From: CAZXSK01 sp964642855
Lineage (GTDB): Bacteria > Planctomycetota > Phycisphaerae > SM23-33
Direction of reading: 5' to 3'
NCBI GenBank assembly: GCA_964642855.1
Contig: CAZXSK010000004.1
Span: 1 to 64,000 of the forward strand
Length of the DNA: 64,000 bases
Position 1 is the stretch's first letter, and each line of letters starts with the position of its first letter. The translations under genes were made by a program, and so were the position numbers. Shown piece by piece: positions 33,784 through 42,767 of this stretch. The notes below the pieces were generated by a model. The model saw only the letters and a program-made list of their open reading frames with translations, was not told the DNA's origin and did not search any database.

Positions 33784-36132
33784 CTACGGAGAAGGCGGAC
33801 CGTTGGGATCGGTTGGCGGGTACTCCCTGGCGAATTCGACGAACGACTCTCTGGCCAGGGCAGGCCCTGCATCCGGATCGTCGTGCAGCCAGGCAAGCTC
33901 CCACCCTCTTCGCTGGTACTCCCGGACACAGAGACTGAACGCCTCCGCATCGCCGGAAGCGGCAGAGACAATGATTCGCCAGTACGGCGTGTTGAACTCG
34001 TCGTCATAGATCTCAGCGGTAACGCGAGCCTTCTTGCTGCGTCCGGACCGCAGGCAACTGCGGATCAGGCGATCGAAGTAATGGAGATCCGCTGTGCTAT
34101 GTTTCCGTGCCCGCACACCCGCCGGACTCGATAGCAGGTCCGCGACCTTTTTGTACTCGTCCCTGAGCCAGTGCACTTCTGCCTGCCATATCACCGCATT
34201 GGGGTCCCGCGGGTACTCGCTGCGAAGTCTCTTCACAACGTCGGCCAGTTGGTTCGCATCCTCATTTCCGGCATGATGGCCGATCGCCTGGTACAGTGTT
34301 TCGCGGAACGGAGGAATTGTCGTGCAGGCCTCCTTTGTCTGACCGGATTCGCACATGGCCCAAATCAGCCAACGGCGATACGCCGCCTGCAAGTCGGCGT
34401 CCTTCGTCGACTTCCAGCCCTTCCGGAAGAATCGGGCTGAATCGGCCGCGTTTCCGCGAAGTGCAGCCAGACGACCTCTGTAGAAGTCCAGTCTCGTGTC
34501 ACCCGGGTTCTCTTGGCGATGGGTTTCGATCAGCTCCTCCAGCTGGCTCGGCTGGTTGGCGTCAGCAAGAATCGTTCCGAGATAGTCGAAGGCCATCTCG
34601 CGATCGGGAGACCTGCGGTACCCCTCCAGCGGCTGACCCGCCTGGTTGTGGGCAAGCAGCATGAAGTAAAGCCTATCCGAAAGCTGTGCTTCATCCGCTT
34701 CTGACACCGCCCGGATGAAGAACGGCAGCGAACGGTCAACCTGTTTCTTCTGGAGGTACGCCTGTCCCCGCCAATAGGGGTCCCGGAACTTCTCTGGGGC
34801 AGCAGCAAGCCATGCAGTCAGTGCATTCGGATACGGGTTCGCCATGCAAGCCGAGCAGATGGCCTGGAACGCCTCGTTCGGCTCGGGCTGATCGGAAAGG
34901 CACTCCACCAGCTCGGGCATATCGGCCGGTCTGGCCAGCCGGGCCACGGATTCCAGCATCCCCGGAGCCGGAGGATAGCACTGCAGCGCATTGCGGAACG
35001 CTGCATATGCTTCCTTCTGACGGCCAAGACATTCCAAGGCAAAACCATACTCCGAACAGATCTGCCAGTCATGGCCAAGGTGCTCAATGTATCGCTCGCA
35101 CGCGTCGACTGCCGTGGGGTAGTCCCCATACTCGTTCGCGTAGGTGGCAGCAAAGAACTCCGCTAGCAGCATGTCGGGGTAGGCCTCACGCACCATCCTG
35201 CACGACTTCAGCGCAGCATCAAAGTCTCTACGACCTGCCTGCAGCCTGGCCTGAGAACTGTAATATCTGGCCCGTACGTAATCTTCAGGCGCCAAGCCGT
35301 CCAGACGCACGCCAGAAAGGACCTCCTCGGCATCGTCCAGCCTGCCCTCTATGGTATGTACATCGGCCGCAATGATCTGGTCCAACGCATTCCGATAGGC
35401 CCGCACGCGGCGTTCCGAGCACCGTTGCACAAAAGCGTACTCAGCCAGTGCCCGCTGTCCGTCCTCCAGATTCTCATAGTCGAAAAGCTTCCAATTGCTT
35501 CTGCGACGACAGAGCCAGAACCGGTACTTGAGCACCACATCCTGCTCATCAATGAAGCGGATATACACCTCGGCGGCGTCTTGGCCATCGAGCATTCGAA
35601 CGTGGCGGATATCGAACGTCTTCCATGGCCGCATCAACTCGGATGGAAATAGGGAGCCGGCAATGAAGCTCTCCAGGTCGTCTTTGAACTGGTCGGCATC
35701 GGCGAGTTGCAGATCACTGCCGAACGTGGCGGGATCTTGCCTGATGGCCTTGAAAGCGCGCGACCCGTCGACGAGAGATTTCATCTGCGCCTTGTTCTCC
35801 CGTCGCTGGGCTCGCTGGATGCTCTGGATGGAACGCGAGATCTCTTCCAGGACGTCTTCTGCCGGAAACTCCCCCAGGCCGGTGAACGCGCGGTGAGCGT
35901 ATTCGAACTTCCTGCCATCGAAGTGCGGCTCGGATCGTGTTGTGCTGAGGAACCAGATCATCGCCCCCGCGCCAACGATCCCAAGCACGACCAGCCCCCC
36001 GATAGCCAGGACCGCCAACCCCTTCCACCGCGAGGGCCCTGTGGGATGGCGATCAAAGGGAGACGGAGGCGGCGCCATCGGAGGCGGAGCCGATGGCGAA
36101 GACAATCCCCTCTGTGGCCATGAACCCGACAT
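33784..36132 (-). CDS. membrane-anchored tetratricopeptide-repeat protein
   Basis: A 782-residue protein with a Pro/Ser-rich cytoplasmic N-terminus (PSAPPPMAPPPSPF), one transmembrane helix at about 38-60 (LAVLAIGGLVVLGIVGAGAM) and a large remaining part made of helical TPR-like repeats (ARYYSSQARLQAGRRDFDAA, EYGFALECLGRQKEAYAAF, RLDFYRGRLAALRGNAADSA). Likely a periplasmic or envelope-facing scaffold; no enzyme motif. A perfect TATAAT ends 9 nt before the ATG and there is no Shine-Dalgarno, so the message may be leaderless. Convergent with trpF. Confidence 0.7.
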   Translation of the reverse strand: MSGSWPQRGLSSPSAPPPMAPPPSPFDRHPTGPSRWKGLAVLAIGGLVVLGIVGAGAMIWFLSTTRSEPHFDGRKFEYAHRAFTGLGEFPAEDVLEEISRSIQSIQRAQRRENKAQMKSLVDGSRAFKAIRQDPATFGSDLQLADADQFKDDLESFIAGSLFPSELMRPWKTFDIRHVRMLDGQDAAEVYIRFIDEQDVVLKYRFWLCRRRSNWKLFDYENLEDGQRALAEYAFVQRCSERRVRAYRNALDQIIAADVHTIEGRLDDAEEVLSGVRLDGLAPEDYVRARYYSSQARLQAGRRDFDAALKSCRMVREAYPDMLLAEFFAATYANEYGDYPTAVDACERYIEHLGHDWQICSEYGFALECLGRQKEAYAAFRNALQCYPPAPGMLESVARLARPADMPELVECLSDQPEPNEAFQAICSACMANPYPNALTAWLAAAPEKFRDPYWRGQAYLQKKQVDRSLPFFIRAVSEADEAQLSDRLYFMLLAHNQAGQPLEGYRRSPDREMAFDYLGTILADANQPSQLEELIETHRQENPGDTRLDFYRGRLAALRGNAADSARFFRKGWKSTKDADLQAAYRRWLIWAMCESGQTKEACTTIPPFRETLYQAIGHHAGNEDANQLADVVKRLRSEYPRDPNAVIWQAEVHWLRDEYKKVADLLSSPAGVRARKHSTADLHYFDRLIRSCLRSGRSKKARVTAEIYDDEFNTPYWRIIVSAASGDAEAFSLCVREYQRRGWELAWLHDDPDAGPALARESFVEFAREYPPTDPNGPPSP

Positions 36133-36141
36133 GATTCACGG

Positions 36142-36170
36142 ATTATACCTATAAGGTGCAAGGGCGACAA
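36142..36170 (-). promoter_or_regulatory. promoter of the TPR gene
   Basis: Minus strand: TTGTCG (36170-36165), 17-nt spacer and perfect TATAAT (36147-36142). The ATG at 36132 is 9 nt beyond the -10 box. A weaker plus-strand pair (CCGACA 36126-36131, TATAAG 36150-36155) overlaps it and could serve ahcY. Confidence 0.6.
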
Positions 36171-36217
36171 TGACCTCGACATGAAGAAGCCATGCAATCT
36201 TACAGGGCATCCGCAGG

Positions 36218-36296
36218 ATCCTGACGGGGGCTTCCGATATATGGACATCGGGTTTGCATTTCCGGGGGGGAATCGAGACAATGCCACTCTCCGGAA
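36218..36296 (+). promoter_or_regulatory. leader region of ahcY with two inverted repeats
   Basis: Within the 204-nt gap before ahcY, CCGAT/ATCGG lies near 36233-36250, and TTCCGG (36260-36265) pairs with CCGGAA (36291-36296). It does not match the S-adenosylhomocysteine riboswitch consensus as I know it. No alternative gene is seen. Confidence 0.3.
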
Positions 36297-36336
36297 CACG
36301 CAGGTGACTCCCTCTTACGCTTCGGGAACGATATCA

Positions 36337-37749
36337 ATGACAACAACGCAAGAATCAGACTACCAAATCAAGGACATCGGGCAGGCAGAGTTTGGCCGCA
36401 AGGAGATTCAGGTCGCCGAGCATGAGATGCCCGGCCTGATGGCCACTCGCCAGAAATACGGACCAGGCAAACCGCTCCAGGGCGTGCGGATCATGGGCTC
36501 GCTGCACATGACGATCCAGACAGCTGTGCTCATTGAGACCCTCGTCGAACTTGGCGCCGATGTCCGCTGGGCGTCGTGCAATATCTTCTCCACGCAGGAC
36601 CACGCTGCGGCGGCAATCGTCGCTGCGGGCGTGCCCGTTTTCGCCTACAAGGGCGAAACGCTCGAGGAGTACTGGCAGTACACCAAGCGGGCGTTGACTT
36701 GGCCGGACGGTAAGGGCCCGCAGCTGATCGTCGATGACGGCGGGGATGCTACGCTGCTGATGCATCGCGGCTACTATGCTGAAGACAATCCCTCGATGCT
36801 GGACGAGCCGACCGATAACAAGGAGTTGAAGATCCAGAACGAGTTGCTCAAGCGCGTCCAGCAGGAGGACAGCGATTTCTGGCACCGGGCGGTCGCGGAG
36901 TGGAAGGGCGTTTCCGAAGAGACCACGACCGGTGTCCATCGGCTCTACCAGATGCAGGAGAAGGGTGAACTCCTGGTGCCCGCGATCAATGTCAACGACT
37001 CGGTTACAAAGAGCAAATTTGACAACGTCTATGGCTGCCGGCACAGCCTGGTCGACGGCATCAAGCGGGCGACCGACGTGATGCTCTCCGGCAAGACTGC
37101 GATGATTTGCGGCTTCGGGGACGTGGGAAAGGGCTCGGCCGAGGCGCTACGTAATGAGCGGGCGAAGGTCTGGGTCAGCGAAATCGATCCCATCTGCGCC
37201 CTTCAGGCTTGCATGGCTGGATACAAGGTGACAACAGTCGAAGACGCCCTCCCCCACGCGGACCTGTTCGTCACGACGACGGGCAACTGCGACATCATCA
37301 CGATTGAGCACATGGCCAGGATGAAGGACCAAGCGATCGTCTGCAACATCGGGCATTTTGACAATGAAATCCAGGTCGACGCGCTCATGGAGTATCCGGG
37401 TGTCAAGCGGACCACGATCAAGCCCGGAACCGACATGTTCACCTTCCCCGACGGCCACAGCATTTACCTGCTGGCCGAAGGGCGCCTGGTAAACCTGGGC
37501 TGCGCCACCGGACATCCGAGCTTCGTGATGAGCAATAGCTTCACGAACCAGACGCTCGCGCAGATCGACCTGTGGACCGACCCCAAGGACGTGGGCGTCT
37601 ACCGACTGAGCAAGAAGCTCGACGAGGAAGTCGCCCGGCTTCACCTGTCGAAGCTCGATGCCAAGCTCACCGAACTCACGCCCGAACAGGCAGATTACAT
37701 CGGTGTGTCCGTCGAGGGGCCGTACAAGCCCGAGCACTACCGGTACTGA
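36337..37749 (+). CDS. ahcY: adenosylhomocysteinase
   Basis: NAD-dependent hydrolysis of S-adenosylhomocysteine to homocysteine and adenosine, removing the product of methylation reactions. The 470-residue protein has RIMGSLHMTIQTAVLIETL, WASCNIFSTQDHAAAAI, VPAINVNDSVTKSKFDN, the NAD motif GFGDVGKGSAEAL and the C-terminal PYKPEHYRY. Length and motifs fit the bacterial long form. The start is set at MTTTQESDYQIKD, with GGGAACG upstream; 52 in-frame upstream codons have no family similarity. A strong terminator follows. Confidence 0.96.
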   Translation: MTTTQESDYQIKDIGQAEFGRKEIQVAEHEMPGLMATRQKYGPGKPLQGVRIMGSLHMTIQTAVLIETLVELGADVRWASCNIFSTQDHAAAAIVAAGVPVFAYKGETLEEYWQYTKRALTWPDGKGPQLIVDDGGDATLLMHRGYYAEDNPSMLDEPTDNKELKIQNELLKRVQQEDSDFWHRAVAEWKGVSEETTTGVHRLYQMQEKGELLVPAINVNDSVTKSKFDNVYGCRHSLVDGIKRATDVMLSGKTAMICGFGDVGKGSAEALRNERAKVWVSEIDPICALQACMAGYKVTTVEDALPHADLFVTTTGNCDIITIEHMARMKDQAIVCNIGHFDNEIQVDALMEYPGVKRTTIKPGTDMFTFPDGHSIYLLAEGRLVNLGCATGHPSFVMSNSFTNQTLAQIDLWTDPKDVGVYRLSKKLDEEVARLHLSKLDAKLTELTPEQADYIGVSVEGPYKPEHYRY

Positions 37750-37770
37750 TACCCGAGAAACTGACTATGC

Positions 37771-37809
37771 AAAGAGCCCGACGGCCGATTGGCTGCCGGG
37801 CTCTTTTTC
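37771..37809 (+). terminator. rho-independent terminator after ahcY
   Basis: AAAGAGCCCG (37771-37780) pairs perfectly with CGGGCTCTTT (37797-37806), and the T-tract extends to T5. It lies 21 nt past the stop. Confidence 0.88.
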
Positions 37810-37831
37810 TGTCTGCTTGGGCTTGGGGTCG

Positions 37832-38836
37832 TCAGTCGTTCCTCCGAACCGCCATCGCCGTCGAGGGGCCGATCATCTCCGAGAGGGACATGTCGAACTC
37901 GGTGAAAGGCTGCTCCCCTTTGCGGTAGAAGATCACCACGCCGATGAGTTCACCGGGCGAGGGGATCAAGGGCACGGCCATGACATTGACCCCAATGAGG
38001 TACTTGCGGATGGTATCGGGGAACAGGTCGGCTTCGTCGGTGGCGTCCAGGACCGTCGTCTGTGGATTGGAGAGCATCAGGTCGACGACGGGCTCGGAAA
38101 GCTGCTGGCAGAACTCCAGGCTGTCGGGATGGGGCACACCAAATCGCCCCACGATGCGCAGCTGGGCGTTGGCGTCGCAGACCAGCGAGATTCCGAACAC
38201 CGGACCCGACCGGCGGACGAACGTCCGGAACAGCGACCGGAAGACGTCATCGTCCATCCGTGCACCGATCAACTCGTTCTGGTAGCCCAGCACGATCTCC
38301 TGCATCGAGAGCTTCCCGCTGAGCGTGCGATAGGCCTGCGTCAGGTCGGCACACGTCTCCTTGAGCTTGCGCTCCATATCCTTCTTCTCGATATTCGCCG
38401 ATCGGGCGAGCTTGCGGAGCTTCTTGCTGCGCTGCTGACTCGCCTGGTAATACCTCTGGCGCTGAAGTTCGGATTCGATGGTATTTCGCAACCGATCGAT
38501 ATCCAGCGGCTTGGTAATCAACTCCACAGGTCTGCGTCGAGAGGCTTCGCTGAGCCACTTCGGGTCGCCTTGGCCTGTGATCACCACGGCCGGTATGCTG
38601 CAGTCGAGCATTTCACCCAGTTGATCGATCACGTCCAGACCGGTGCAGTCGCCAAGCAGGAGATCGGTTACGAGGATGTCGGGCCTGTCCTTTCGGGCGA
38701 TCCGGATGGCCTCGCCTCCGCTGGATGCTGTCGCTACACGCAGTTCGTCGGCTGTCAGTGCGTCGACCAGCAATTCGCAGATGTCCGGCTCGTCGTCGAC
38801 GACCAGAACGTTGTGGACGGTGGCCTGGGTCATCAT
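37832..38836 (-). CDS. response regulator: receiver, coiled coil, GAF-like domain
   Basis: A 334-residue protein. Receiver domain at about 8-125 with acidic pair Asp14-Asp15, phosphoacceptor Asp58 (ILVTDLLLGD) and Lys109 (ITKP). A coiled coil (about 128-185, QRSKKLRKLARSANIEKKD) leads to a GAF-like sensor domain (FRSLFRTFVRRSGPVFGISL, NVMAVPLIPSPGELIGVVIF). No output enzyme or DNA-binding domain, so it probably works through protein contacts. Its ATG overlaps the stop of the upstream kinase gene (ATGA), indicating translational coupling; it is the last gene of the three-gene signalling operon. Confidence 0.8.
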   Translation of the reverse strand: MMTQATVHNVLVVDDEPDICELLVDALTADELRVATASSGGEAIRIARKDRPDILVTDLLLGDCTGLDVIDQLGEMLDCSIPAVVITGQGDPKWLSEASRRRPVELITKPLDIDRLRNTIESELQRQRYYQASQQRSKKLRKLARSANIEKKDMERKLKETCADLTQAYRTLSGKLSMQEIVLGYQNELIGARMDDDVFRSLFRTFVRRSGPVFGISLVCDANAQLRIVGRFGVPHPDSLEFCQQLSEPVVDLMLSNPQTTVLDATDEADLFPDTIRKYLIGVNVMAVPLIPSPGELIGVVIFYRKGEQPFTEFDMSLSEMIGPSTAMAVRRND

Positions 38837-41124
38837 TCTACCTCGTGATCGGATAACTGCATGGCAACGGGCAGCTGCAGGCAGACGGTGGTACCTTCAC
38901 CGACAGTCGAGTCGATCCACAGCTTCCCGCCGTTGATTTCGACGAACCGCTTGGCCTTGGGCAGGCCGAGCCCTCGCCTGCGCCCCGCCTTCTGGCCGGA
39001 GAAGAAGGGCGTGTACGCCCGGGCGATGGTCTGCTCGTCCATGCCCGGCCCGGTATCCCGGACCTCGACGAACACGGCGCTGTTCATTTCGTCCGGCTCG
39101 GCAGACAGATGAATCTGTGCCTGTCCGCCGGAAGCTTTCGCCGCGTTGTCGATCAGTTCGCCGAGAACGGCGAGAATCTGTTCCCGGTCGACCCACAACG
39201 GCGGAAGTGGGCTTCCACTCTTTATATCGATGAAAACGGTCGCCTCTTGAGGCGAAGAATCCGAAAACGCTTCCGCGGCCTGATGAAGAAGGTCAGCGGC
39301 GTCCAGCAGTGAGGGTTTTGGCCCAGGCGGAGAGGCAAATTCCATCAGTTCAGAGATAATGTCACTCACACACTGTGCCTGGTCGGAGATGGTCTCCCAG
39401 GTCTTTCTCTCGGGTTCCGACGTCGCCTGTTCGCGCATGAGCTGCGCCCGGCCCGCGATGACCGCAAGCGGATTGTTCATCTCGTGGGCCGCCCCCGCAG
39501 CCATCTCCCCAACAGCTGCCAGCGTCTTGCTCTCAGCTATGGCATCCTGGGTTTCAGCGAGGATCTGCGACGCCCCGGCCAACTGCTCGCTGAGGACCAT
39601 GGCATTGTTGCGTTCCTGGACTGTCGCCAGGGAAAGCGCCATTGCTTCGGCAAGGGCTTCGAGCGTGTGATCGTCGGAAGAGGTGGCATGGGCCACCGCC
39701 GGCAGCAGCATGCCACCCACCCACCGGCCTCCGGCAAGCAGGGGCTGATGGATGAAGGACGTCGGGTCGAACCAGTCCGAAAGCTCCGTGGGATCCGCCA
39801 CCACGCCGGGCAAGGCCTTGACGGCCGGGGCAAGCTTCTGTGGTTCGTCCTGTCCTGTCGGCACCTGGGCCAGACGAAGCGTACGCATCTCGGGCCGATC
39901 CGAGCCGTTACGACACACCGCAAGCAGTTCTCCGTTCTCGGCATCCAGGCTGTACGCAACCACCGCCCGTCGGGCGGCTCCGCCTTCCAACTCGACCTCC
40001 CGAACCGTTCGGGCAATGTGCATCAACGCATCGGCCACGGTGGCGTCGTACGGCAGAGAAGCCGCAAAGCTCCGAATGTGCTCCAACGCTCCCGCCTGGG
40101 ACGCGAGCCCGCGAACCTTCCTGCGGAGCCTCTCGTTGATGTGTCCCAACTGAACATTGGCCGAAGCAAGGGCGCGGGAGAAATCCTCTTCGGAGTTCGG
40201 CTGGTCCAACCCCAGCAACTCGATGGCACCGGCTACTCCCTCCTCCACGGCAGTTTGCATTTCCGAGAGCAGGTCGAGGGAGATCCCCATCTGTATGGCT
40301 ATCTGATCGGCAGTCCTTGGCAGGTTGACATTGCCGGACGGGCTTCGGTCCAGTTGCGTTACGAGCGTATTCGCCAGGCCAACCGCGGCGACGAGTTTGC
40401 GATTCGGCAGTGCCGGAGGAATCGCCTCGACCGGCTGATGGTGCAGCCAGATCGTGTCCTGCACCGCACGTGGCAGCGACCAATGGTCCGCCAACCGGCG
40501 ACCGAAGACGCTGTGATCTGTTCCTACGACTCTCCGTTCGCATTCCGAGAAGTTCCCCCTGCGGGATCGCACGGCCTCTGCGATCCTGGCGTAGCTCTTG
40601 GGAAGGGCGTGGCAAAGTGCAAGCTTGCCGATGTCATGGAGCAATCCACACGTGAATGCCGCTTCCGGAGAAACGCCCACGGGGATCTTCTCTGCCAACG
40701 TGCTGACGGCAAAGGCTACCCCCAGGCTGTGTCGCCAAAACGCATTGCGATCCATCGCGTCTCTGTCTCTGCCCTCCCGGGAAATACCCGCCACGTCGAC
40801 CGACAGAAGCGATGAACGCAGCGAATCCACCCCCAGGCGACGGAACGCATCCGGGACGGTAAGGACGGGCTGGCCTCCCTGGCAATTGGCCATTCTCAGC
40901 AGCCGCGAAGTCAGCGCCGGATCCAGGCGGATCAGCTCGGTCAGTTCATCAAGTTGGGAAAGATGACCCGAGTCCTCAACACCCAGCCCCGTAACGTAGT
41001 CCAGCAGCCTGCTACCCACTGCCGGCAGCGTGGGGACCGCCTCCAGCGAGCGAATGATCATCTCCAGACGGTGAACCGTCAGGGGGTCGTCATGCTGCTG
41101 GCCTTGTCGGGGTGTCGGAAACAC
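38833..41124 (-). CDS. HDOD-GAF hybrid sensor histidine kinase
   Basis: A 763-residue cytoplasmic kinase. HDOD domain at about 20-225 (SLEAVPTLPAVGSRLLDYV, CGLLHDIGKLALCHALP with the HD pair), coiled coil, GAF domain at about 340-510, then HisKA with phosphoacceptor His547 (GAAHEMNNPLAVIAGR) and an HATPase_c domain (N-box LIDNAAKASGG; G-boxes DTGPGMDEQ and GRRRGLGLPKAK). No transmembrane segment, so the signal is intracellular. HDOD joined to a kinase is uncommon outside deltaproteobacteria and planctomycetes. It begins with GTG 21 nt after the HTH-receiver gene and overlaps the next regulator. Confidence 0.88.
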   Translation of the reverse strand: MFPTPRQGQQHDDPLTVHRLEMIIRSLEAVPTLPAVGSRLLDYVTGLGVEDSGHLSQLDELTELIRLDPALTSRLLRMANCQGGQPVLTVPDAFRRLGVDSLRSSLLSVDVAGISREGRDRDAMDRNAFWRHSLGVAFAVSTLAEKIPVGVSPEAAFTCGLLHDIGKLALCHALPKSYARIAEAVRSRRGNFSECERRVVGTDHSVFGRRLADHWSLPRAVQDTIWLHHQPVEAIPPALPNRKLVAAVGLANTLVTQLDRSPSGNVNLPRTADQIAIQMGISLDLLSEMQTAVEEGVAGAIELLGLDQPNSEEDFSRALASANVQLGHINERLRRKVRGLASQAGALEHIRSFAASLPYDATVADALMHIARTVREVELEGGAARRAVVAYSLDAENGELLAVCRNGSDRPEMRTLRLAQVPTGQDEPQKLAPAVKALPGVVADPTELSDWFDPTSFIHQPLLAGGRWVGGMLLPAVAHATSSDDHTLEALAEAMALSLATVQERNNAMVLSEQLAGASQILAETQDAIAESKTLAAVGEMAAGAAHEMNNPLAVIAGRAQLMREQATSEPERKTWETISDQAQCVSDIISELMEFASPPGPKPSLLDAADLLHQAAEAFSDSSPQEATVFIDIKSGSPLPPLWVDREQILAVLGELIDNAAKASGGQAQIHLSAEPDEMNSAVFVEVRDTGPGMDEQTIARAYTPFFSGQKAGRRRGLGLPKAKRFVEINGGKLWIDSTVGEGTTVCLQLPVAMQLSDHEVE

Positions 41125-41145
41125 GGGGCATTCCGCCTGCCTTGC

Positions 41146-41730
41146 TCAGGTCTTCGCAGGAGTCTGGGTCATCTCGCAGATGCGGTCGATCACCTTCTCG
41201 ATGTTGAAGGGCTTCTTGATGAAATCGTCCGCGCCGGCTTCCATCAGCGTCGACACCTCCGACGGATTGACCATGCCGGAGATGATCAGGATTTTGATTC
41301 GCGCAAGATCCGGATTCGCCCGGATCGTCTGGCATACAACGTTGCCGTTGATGTCCGGCAACATGTAATCCAACACGACGATGTCGGGGTTGAACTGCTG
41401 GGTGGTCATGCCGGCGTCATAGCCGGTAGTGGCAGTGGCGACCTCGAATCGCCCGTCGCTCTTGAGAACGTCCACGAACAGTTCCACGATCTGGGGATCA
41501 TCGTCCACCACCAGAACGCGCGTCAGCCCGCTGCCCTCGAAGTCGTCGAGGGGGATATTGTTTTCCTTCATGAAGGCAAGAAGATCGTCGTGCGGGATCC
41601 TCCGGAATTTGCTTCCGGGGACGCGAAATCCCTTGAGTTGCCCCGCGTCGAAGCAACGGATGATCGTCTGCTGAGAGAGCTTGCAGATTTCTGCTGCCTC
41701 CCCCGTCGTATATACGGCTTTCTGTTCCAT
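41146..41730 (-). CDS. response regulator with N-terminal MerR/BldC-like HTH and receiver
   Basis: A 194-residue protein with inverted architecture: a winged-helix excisionase/BldC-type HTH at about 8-55 (YTTGEAAEICKLSQQTIIRC, GFRVPGSKFRRIP) precedes a receiver domain at about 70-188 (acidic triad Asp76-78, phosphoacceptor Asp121 in VVLDYMLPD, Lys173). It should bind DNA when phosphorylated, probably by the kinase downstream. AGGGAG is 7 nt before the ATG. First gene of the leftward operon; direct GCTTATC repeats lie about 110-140 nt upstream and may be its own operator. Confidence 0.82.
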   Translation of the reverse strand: MEQKAVYTTGEAAEICKLSQQTIIRCFDAGQLKGFRVPGSKFRRIPHDDLLAFMKENNIPLDDFEGSGLTRVLVVDDDPQIVELFVDVLKSDGRFEVATATTGYDAGMTTQQFNPDIVVLDYMLPDINGNVVCQTIRANPDLARIKILIISGMVNPSEVSTLMEAGADDFIKKPFNIEKVIDRICEMTQTPAKT

Positions 41731-41840
41731 CAGGGTCTCCCTGCCCCGGCCCGTTGTGCGTCGGGATCCTTCCGTGTGCTGATTCTGGTCCATTTCGGCG
41801 CTCGCGGCCTGCAATCGCTGACAAAAGCGCCATTTACCGA

Positions 41841-41871
41841 ATAAGCCTACAGCTTATCCAGGCCGCTTATC
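41841..41871. promoter_or_regulatory. ATAAGC/GCTTATC repeat cluster upstream of the signalling operon
   Basis: One ATAAGC (41841-41846) is followed by two direct GCTTATC copies (41852-41858 and 41865-41871, period 13). The first pair forms a 6-bp inverted repeat with 5-nt loop. It lies in the 367-nt gap between the HTH-receiver gene and flgM, which otherwise holds only a terminator hairpin and no gene. BldC-type HTH proteins are known to bind direct repeats, so this is a candidate operator. Confidence 0.35.
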
Positions 41872-42039
41872 TTCTCGGCATTCTCTATTTTAACATCGGA
41901 ACGGGCACCAGACTACCGCAAAATAACGAAGGGTATTCCAGCGACTATTGCCCAGATCCCCAGAAAGTCCTGGGAGTTTCCCCTTGCCCACCTTGGCACG
42001 TCTACACCATTCTGGCGTAACTCTATGCCAGATAGACAT

Positions 42040-42073
42040 CAGGGACGGGGCCTCCTTCCCGGCACCGTCCCTG
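42040..42073 (-). terminator. hairpin terminator after flgM
   Basis: CAGGGACGG (42040-42048) pairs perfectly with CCGTCCCTG (42065-42073). It lies 25 nt past the flgM stop on the minus strand. Confidence 0.55.
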
Positions 42074-42097
42074 TGTTGCTCCGAAACGAGCCTCCAG

Positions 42098-42475
42098 CTA
42101 CCCCAGAAGCTCGCCCATCAGAATATCTACAGTGGTCTCTATGCGGTCCGGCGTTTCGAACGTTCCGTCGGCGATTTCCGCCTTGATTCGATCGATCAGC
42201 CCCCATCGCACATTGTCAGATTGCCCGACCTTGCGGCTGAGTCTGCTTACAAGGGCCTCCTCTGCCGAGTTGCATGAGTCCTTCTGCCCGATACGAATGG
42301 ATCCCTTGGCCTTTGCTACGCGCTGCTTCTCTTCCTTCGTCTCAATCATGATACCCTCGGATTTCCCAACTGGCGTTGACTTCGTCTTGTTGCCCAGTGG
42401 GGCTTCCGAACGGTCGTCTGCCTCCGTGCATCGTGAGCCGTCGTAGCCGCCCCCTACCACTTCTATTGTCTGCAT
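42098..42475 (-). CDS. flgM: FlgM-like anti-sigma-28 factor
   Basis: FlgM holds the flagellar sigma factor FliA inactive until the hook is complete, then is exported. The C-terminal 35 residues (VRWGLIDRIKAEIADGTFET, then DRIETTVDILMGELLG) match the FlgM sigma-binding helices (v..ik..i..G.Y......iA..ll..el). The N-terminal part is polar and probably disordered, as in the family. Start: ATG 42475 gives 125 residues with GGAGG 14 nt upstream; ATG 42349 would give 83 residues with GAGGG close by, and the frame is open to 42607. The 292 nt upstream hold no gene; a TTGCAC-16-TAATCT pair lies at 42702-42729. No other flagellar gene is in the window. Confidence 0.65.
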   Translation of the reverse strand: MQTIEVVGGGYDGSRCTEADDRSEAPLGNKTKSTPVGKSEGIMIETKEEKQRVAKAKGSIRIGQKDSCNSAEEALVSRLSRKVGQSDNVRWGLIDRIKAEIADGTFETPDRIETTVDILMGELLG

Positions 42476-42767
42476 GGCTTCGGAAACGCCTCCATGGTGT
42501 TCCCGATCTTTCTGTTGCGTCCCTGCAAGGTGCATATCGGCTTGCGCCCGAGGCCCCCTTGACACTTTGTGACTATTCCCATTTCCTGCAACTATCTTTC
42601 CCGGCACTGGTTAAAATCCTCCATCTCCGTTGCCCATACTTTTGCCCGATTTCCTCCCGCCATTCGTGGAAGGCAAATCCCCTATGCTTTCTATCTTACC
42701 TAGATTACCAGTCATCCCAGGATGTGCAAGTGCAATTGCGTGGATTTTGCGAAGAATCGAGATCGAG

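Noticed and set aside
36181..36336. SAH riboswitch before ahcY
   Set aside because: The sequence does not contain the conserved core as I know it, and the stems do not match its layout.
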